Position numbers and translations under genes: made by a program. Of a stretch of 64,000 nucleotides of DNA, positions 60,690 through 64,000 are shown piece by piece. Origin of the DNA: Coprinopsis marcescibilis. Its lineage: Eukaryota; Basidiomycota; Agaricomycetes; Agaricales; Psathyrellaceae. Under the pieces are notes generated by a model, which made no database searches, was not told the DNA's origin, and saw only the letters and a program-made list of their open reading frames with translations. The stretch is taken from positions 81,253 through 145,252 of the forward strand of contig ML210167.1 in assembly GCA_004369085.1 (NCBI GenBank). The letters are read 5' to 3'. How positions within the stretch are numbered: the first letter of the stretch is position 1; each line of letters starts with the position of its first letter.

Positions 60690-61027
60690 ATGAACCAGCA
60701 GGAGGCTATTGCTAAGGTCAAGGGTAAGTCGTATCCATTTCCTCACCACAGCCGGCTGTTGATCACAGGCTTATAGACCAACTCCATTCGAGAGAAGAAA
60801 TCCTTCGTGAGTCCTGGGTTAGGGCGATGGAAACCCGGCTGGTGCAGGAAGAACTCGGAAAATGCCAACGAGGCGAGGGCGTCAACCACTACGAGAACTG
60901 CAGATGGCTGGCAGACAAATACTTGACCATGTTGAGAGAAAATCGGGTACGTTTTGCGCTCTTAACGCGCAAATGACAGTACTGACATCATGTTTAGGTC
61001 AAGGGCTACAAGCAGATAGATATTTAA
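60690..61027 (+). CDS. NDUFB10: Complex I subunit NDUFB10 (PDSW)
   Basis: Small accessory subunit of mitochondrial NADH dehydrogenase. Three exons join MNQQEAIAKVK, then DQLHSREEILRESWVRAMET with RLVQEELGKCQRGEGVNHYE and NCRWLADKYL, then VKGYKQIDI with stop at 61025-61027. Donor/acceptor pairs are GTAAGT...TTATAG and GTACGT...TGTTTAG. The two cysteines (KCQRGEGVNHYENC) and the REEILRESW and HYENC blocks are the family hallmarks. About 78 residues, typical for fungi. Missed by simple open-frame searches because its exons are short. Confidence 0.85.
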
Positions 61028-61321
61028 GTGCTGCTTCCATGATATCTCAGCTCTTCTACCCCGCGCTTTCAAAATAGACGACAGCTTAATGAGCAGCAAT
61101 GGAAAGTGCAGTATTATGGATTGCAAGGTATACCGAAAGCCTCTTTGGATTCTAAGCATTACACTGCCAGAGCAGAGCAATTGAGCCAGCTCAAGTCATC
61201 ACCACCACCAATGCCATCAATACGAAGGACGCCGTTGAATCAACAAACACGCCGTGACCCGGGCTTGTCGAACTGTATAGAAATGGTTTAGCTGAGGCAC
61301 TTCATGGAAACCCACGAAGAC

Positions 61322-62667
61322 CTACCTAACACCTGGCTGAGCTGAGGTGGTACTCGATGTACCCCCGATTGACGTCTCCGAACTAGATGCGGTCTCGCTT
61401 GGACTTGGAGTGGCTACTGGCGTCGATTCGCCCGGTTCTCCGTTTCCAACGAGAGCATTGGAATTAAAAGCTCGGGTCGTGTTCGACTGCAAGGCCCAGG
61501 ATATCCCTCCAAGGACATGGGAAAGAAAAATGGGGTCCTTTCCAATTCTCAGCACAGGCATCCGGATATCAAAAATTCACTTCACCTGCCAGGTCTCAGT
61601 GAGGTGTCCGAGACTTGTGTAGAAGCTGCGGCCAGCCACACCCCCTTCCTCCACTCCTGCACCACGCTCTTGGAACCAAGCTGTTGAAACGAGTTACAAT
61701 CATTCCGACTCAACGTGTAAAAAGAGGGTGGGTAGCATACCAATAGGGTGAGGGTCACCGTGATCGAATCGGCGGGGTCCCCGGTCTACAATAGAAGGCC
61801 GTTTCTATTACCTGGAGCTATCCCTTGCTCGTCACACTCACCGACATAGCTGCTTTCATCTACTGACAGCACGACTTCAGCTCCTACTGCACGAGGATCT
61901 GATTCAAAATTGTACCTTGGAATGAATAAACTTTGTGAATCAAGAGTTCTTTTAGATCAACTCCGTGATGCTCACATCTCGTCTCTGATGCGCCAATTTT
62001 GGGGCACCCCTGTTGTGCTGGGATGTTGGGGTCCAATCACATTCAGGGTCTGACCAAAAGATATTGTAGGGGACCATTTAGGCATCTTCCGTTAGTTAAC
62101 TGGCATCAAAGGAGTACATACCGCCTCTTGCAGATCTGCGTGATAATCAAATTTGGCGCCTAATGGTTGGTTAGACCGGGTGGGTTTCTATAGCTGAACG
62201 GTACAATACACACCCAATTCCCGAATGAAGAAGGTCGTGTTGATAAGACTGTCCGAGGATGAATGAATTCCGACGAAGTTGCCGCCGGAGTTCAGATAAT
62301 TATGCAGAGCGGTCTTCCCAGAATTGTCAAGGACTAGTACCAATGGTTTAAGTGAAAATCACTCGGAATTAGGGGACATGTCTGCGTAAATTGGGCGCGA
62401 ATACTACGCACCTTCCCCAGTATTGCTCAGGAATATTATAGCATCGTATTGCCCCAAACTCTGATCCGTAAACCGCATCCTGTCTTCCGTCTGGTCAAAT
62501 AGCACGTTAATCAACTGAGCCTGGCTTTGTAGAACTTCAATTGCGGAAGGGATGGAATCGTGTCGGAATGCTGCAGTGGCTGAGTAAATGAGAATTCGTG
62601 GCTGCGATTGCTGTGCTACGGTTTTGAAGGCGAGGAAGAGAAGGAAGAGGGCCCATGTCCACGCCAT
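61322..62667 (-). CDS. Secreted ThuA-domain protein (class I glutamine amidotransferase-like fold)
   Basis: Extracellular or cell-wall protein with a ThuA (trehalose-utilisation) domain; substrate unknown. The start MAWTWALFLLFLAFKTVAQQ at 62667 gives a clear signal peptide; an in-frame ATG at 62700 is less likely. The domain runs RILIYSATAAFRHDSIPSAI, YDAIIFLSNTGEG, LHNYLNSGGNFVGIHSSSDS, GAKFDYHADLQEA, VIGPQHPSTTG, then AWFQERGAGVEEGGVAGRSF, YTSLGHLTET and FLSHVLGGISWAL. A Ser/Thr/Pro-rich tail follows (STPVATPSPSETASSSET), as in wall-associated proteins. About 320 residues and seven introns. The 3' end is uncertain because a splice could replace the stop at 61322. Confidence 0.82.
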
Positions 62668-63102
62668 CCTGCGATTTCGAGTGCGCGAGATGCACAACAC
62701 TGTGAATGAAGATGAACAACCTGAATAGTTTTGTTCAACAATGGTGGTGGGACTGGTATGGAAATGACATAAACTGCCAAGTGGCCAAGACTAAGGAGTT
62801 ACTAAGTCCGTGCGTTTACGTTTTTACGCGTTTTGAGTGGGACGACCAAGACTAAGTAGACCCTCTGTCAGTCAGCTGGCGTTTACAATGTTTATGTGAG
62901 GTCTTGGAAAGCTCAAGGGGACAAGTACAAGAGCTATGCCATTATACATAGCATTGCAGAAAGATGGGGTGGGGATTAGGTGTATAATGTGCAAGTAATA
63001 ATGTATGTCAATTCCACTCTAGGTTTGAACGTAGAAGAAAGCAAAAAAGAGAATCCTTGGAATGATACAAAATATGTGGAAACCGTCGGAAAGTGTAACA
63101 AA
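62668..63102. other. Spacer between the ThuA and J-protein genes
   Basis: About 430 nt with the ThuA promoter and the J-protein 3' flank. No gene seen. Confidence 0.5.
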
Positions 63103-64000
63103 TTACTGTGGTTGGCAATCGGGGGCGCCGTGAATGTGATCGTCATCGTCATCATCCTCCCAGTCATCCTCATCGTCGAATGCTGCTCCAAGTTCTTGGT
63201 CGAGGAATGTGCCTTGAATCTCTCCAATGTCGGATTCCTCGAAAGGAACTTCATCCACGATCTCGGGAAGTGGATCAATCTCTGGTTTCTTGGGAGGGAG
63301 AAGAGCCGCCAACGCCTATTTGAATGAAAAGTTAGCGATTGCACTACGGGGCTACGCGCCAGACTCACCGCTACATCGACGGTCTTCAGCCATTGTTCAT
63401 CGGGCATTTCGATGTTGATAACAACATGAAGGTCACCCTTCTCGTCTGGCCGTTTGTAAACAGGCATACCTTCGCCTCGTAGGATAATGGCGTCGTTGGG
63501 CTTGAGTATCTTTCCAGGCGGACTTGTGACCTTCACACCACGCCCGTCAAGGTGGGTAATAAGGATCCGAGAAAATCCGAGCAGAGCCTCGGTAAGTGTG
63601 ATCTTCGCGGTGGCAAGGAGGTCAGATCCGACTCTCTGGAAGAATTCGTGTTTCTGAGCCTTGAGCACAAAGATGACATCCCCTGCAGGAAGGTCAGGCT
63701 AGGGGCAATCTCAATGAGGTGTAATGGCAAACAACATGTCATGCACGTACCACTTGGTCCCCAGCGCCTGCCAGGACAATCCTTTGCCTATCCGTCATGC
63801 CCTTTTCGATGTGGATTTCCTGTCGACCTGTTTCTTTGATGACCTTTTCGCCGTTGCATTTCTTACATCTGGCGGAAGCAATCCCTGATGAGTATAGTGG
63901 GAGTAAACAATCACTACAAGCGCTGCTGACCGGTCTTTTTCTTTCAGACGTTCGCCGACACCTTTACAATCCCTACACTGAACCCTTGCGACGCGGTGAA
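63103..64000 (-). CDS. Type I (class A) DnaJ/Hsp40 co-chaperone, C-terminal part
   Basis: Co-chaperone that delivers unfolded proteins to Hsp70. The 5' end with the J-domain lies beyond the right edge. Visible parts are zinc-finger cysteines (RVQCRDCKGVGERLKEKD and RCKKCNGEKVIKETGRQEI), HIEKGMTDRQRIVLAGAGDQ, then the client-binding domains (DLPAGDVIFVLKAQKHEFFQ, LLGFSRILITHLDGRGVKV, LRGEGMPVYKRPDEKGDLHV). The C-terminal extension is acidic (FDDEDDWEDDDDDDH) and ends DCQPQ, putting a Cys at the CaaX position. Yeast Ydj1 ends with a farnesylated CaaX box. A Ydj1/Xdj1-type protein is likely; which one cannot be told without the N-terminus. Confidence 0.9.

Overview
The window looks like nuclear DNA of a filamentous basidiomycete, probably a plant-litter or wood-decaying Agaricomycete. 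The support is: dense short genes cut by many 45-60 nt GT-AG introns; three tandem GH7 cellobiohydrolases; a basidiomycete-type sesquiterpene synthase; a Rieske-type AIF; a fungal hybrid histidine kinase; and the alpha-aminoadipate lysine pathway enzyme homocitrate synthase. I saw no transposon, CRISPR array, rRNA or convincing tRNA. All gene models were spliced by eye, so small exons may be off.

Layout. 0-6.5 kb: three same-strand GH7 genes, the first cut by the window edge. 7.9-12.9 kb, minus strand: a Ppn2-like phosphoesterase, a DUF1295 membrane protein and the C-terminal half of an RWD/DUF1115 protein. 13.5-23.1 kb, plus strand: Rieske-AIF oxidoreductase, DNA polymerase eta, a 7TM receptor-like protein and the complex I assembly factor CIA30. 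23.4-28.3 kb, minus strand: Ras, TRAP-alpha and Swd2/WDR82. Rpb5 is head to head with Swd2. After a gene-poor 2.9 kb block comes a sesquiterpene synthase (plus), which converges on one long minus-strand gene coding for a cystathionine beta-lyase domain followed in frame by mevalonate kinase. Then come a HIT zinc-finger protein and homocitrate synthase (plus). A minus-strand block follows: a hybrid histidine kinase of about 1,750 residues, dolichol kinase, a CSC1/DUF221 channel, a MYND protein and a peroxisomal enoyl-CoA hydratase/isomerase. The window closes with NDUFB10 (plus), a secreted ThuA-domain protein and a type I J-protein cut by the right edge.

How the genes work together. Most are unrelated housekeeping genes. 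Two groupings stand out. The GH7 array is for cellulose breakdown. The terpene synthase, which uses farnesyl diphosphate, sits beside mevalonate kinase, an early enzyme of the route that makes farnesyl diphosphate. That mevalonate kinase appears to have no start codon of its own and to be fused behind a sulfur amino-acid enzyme; this is the most unusual thing I found. Also notable are the mosaic pattern of the GH7 copies, a channel gene whose ATG is split by an intron, and an RWD gene whose exons do not join in one frame.
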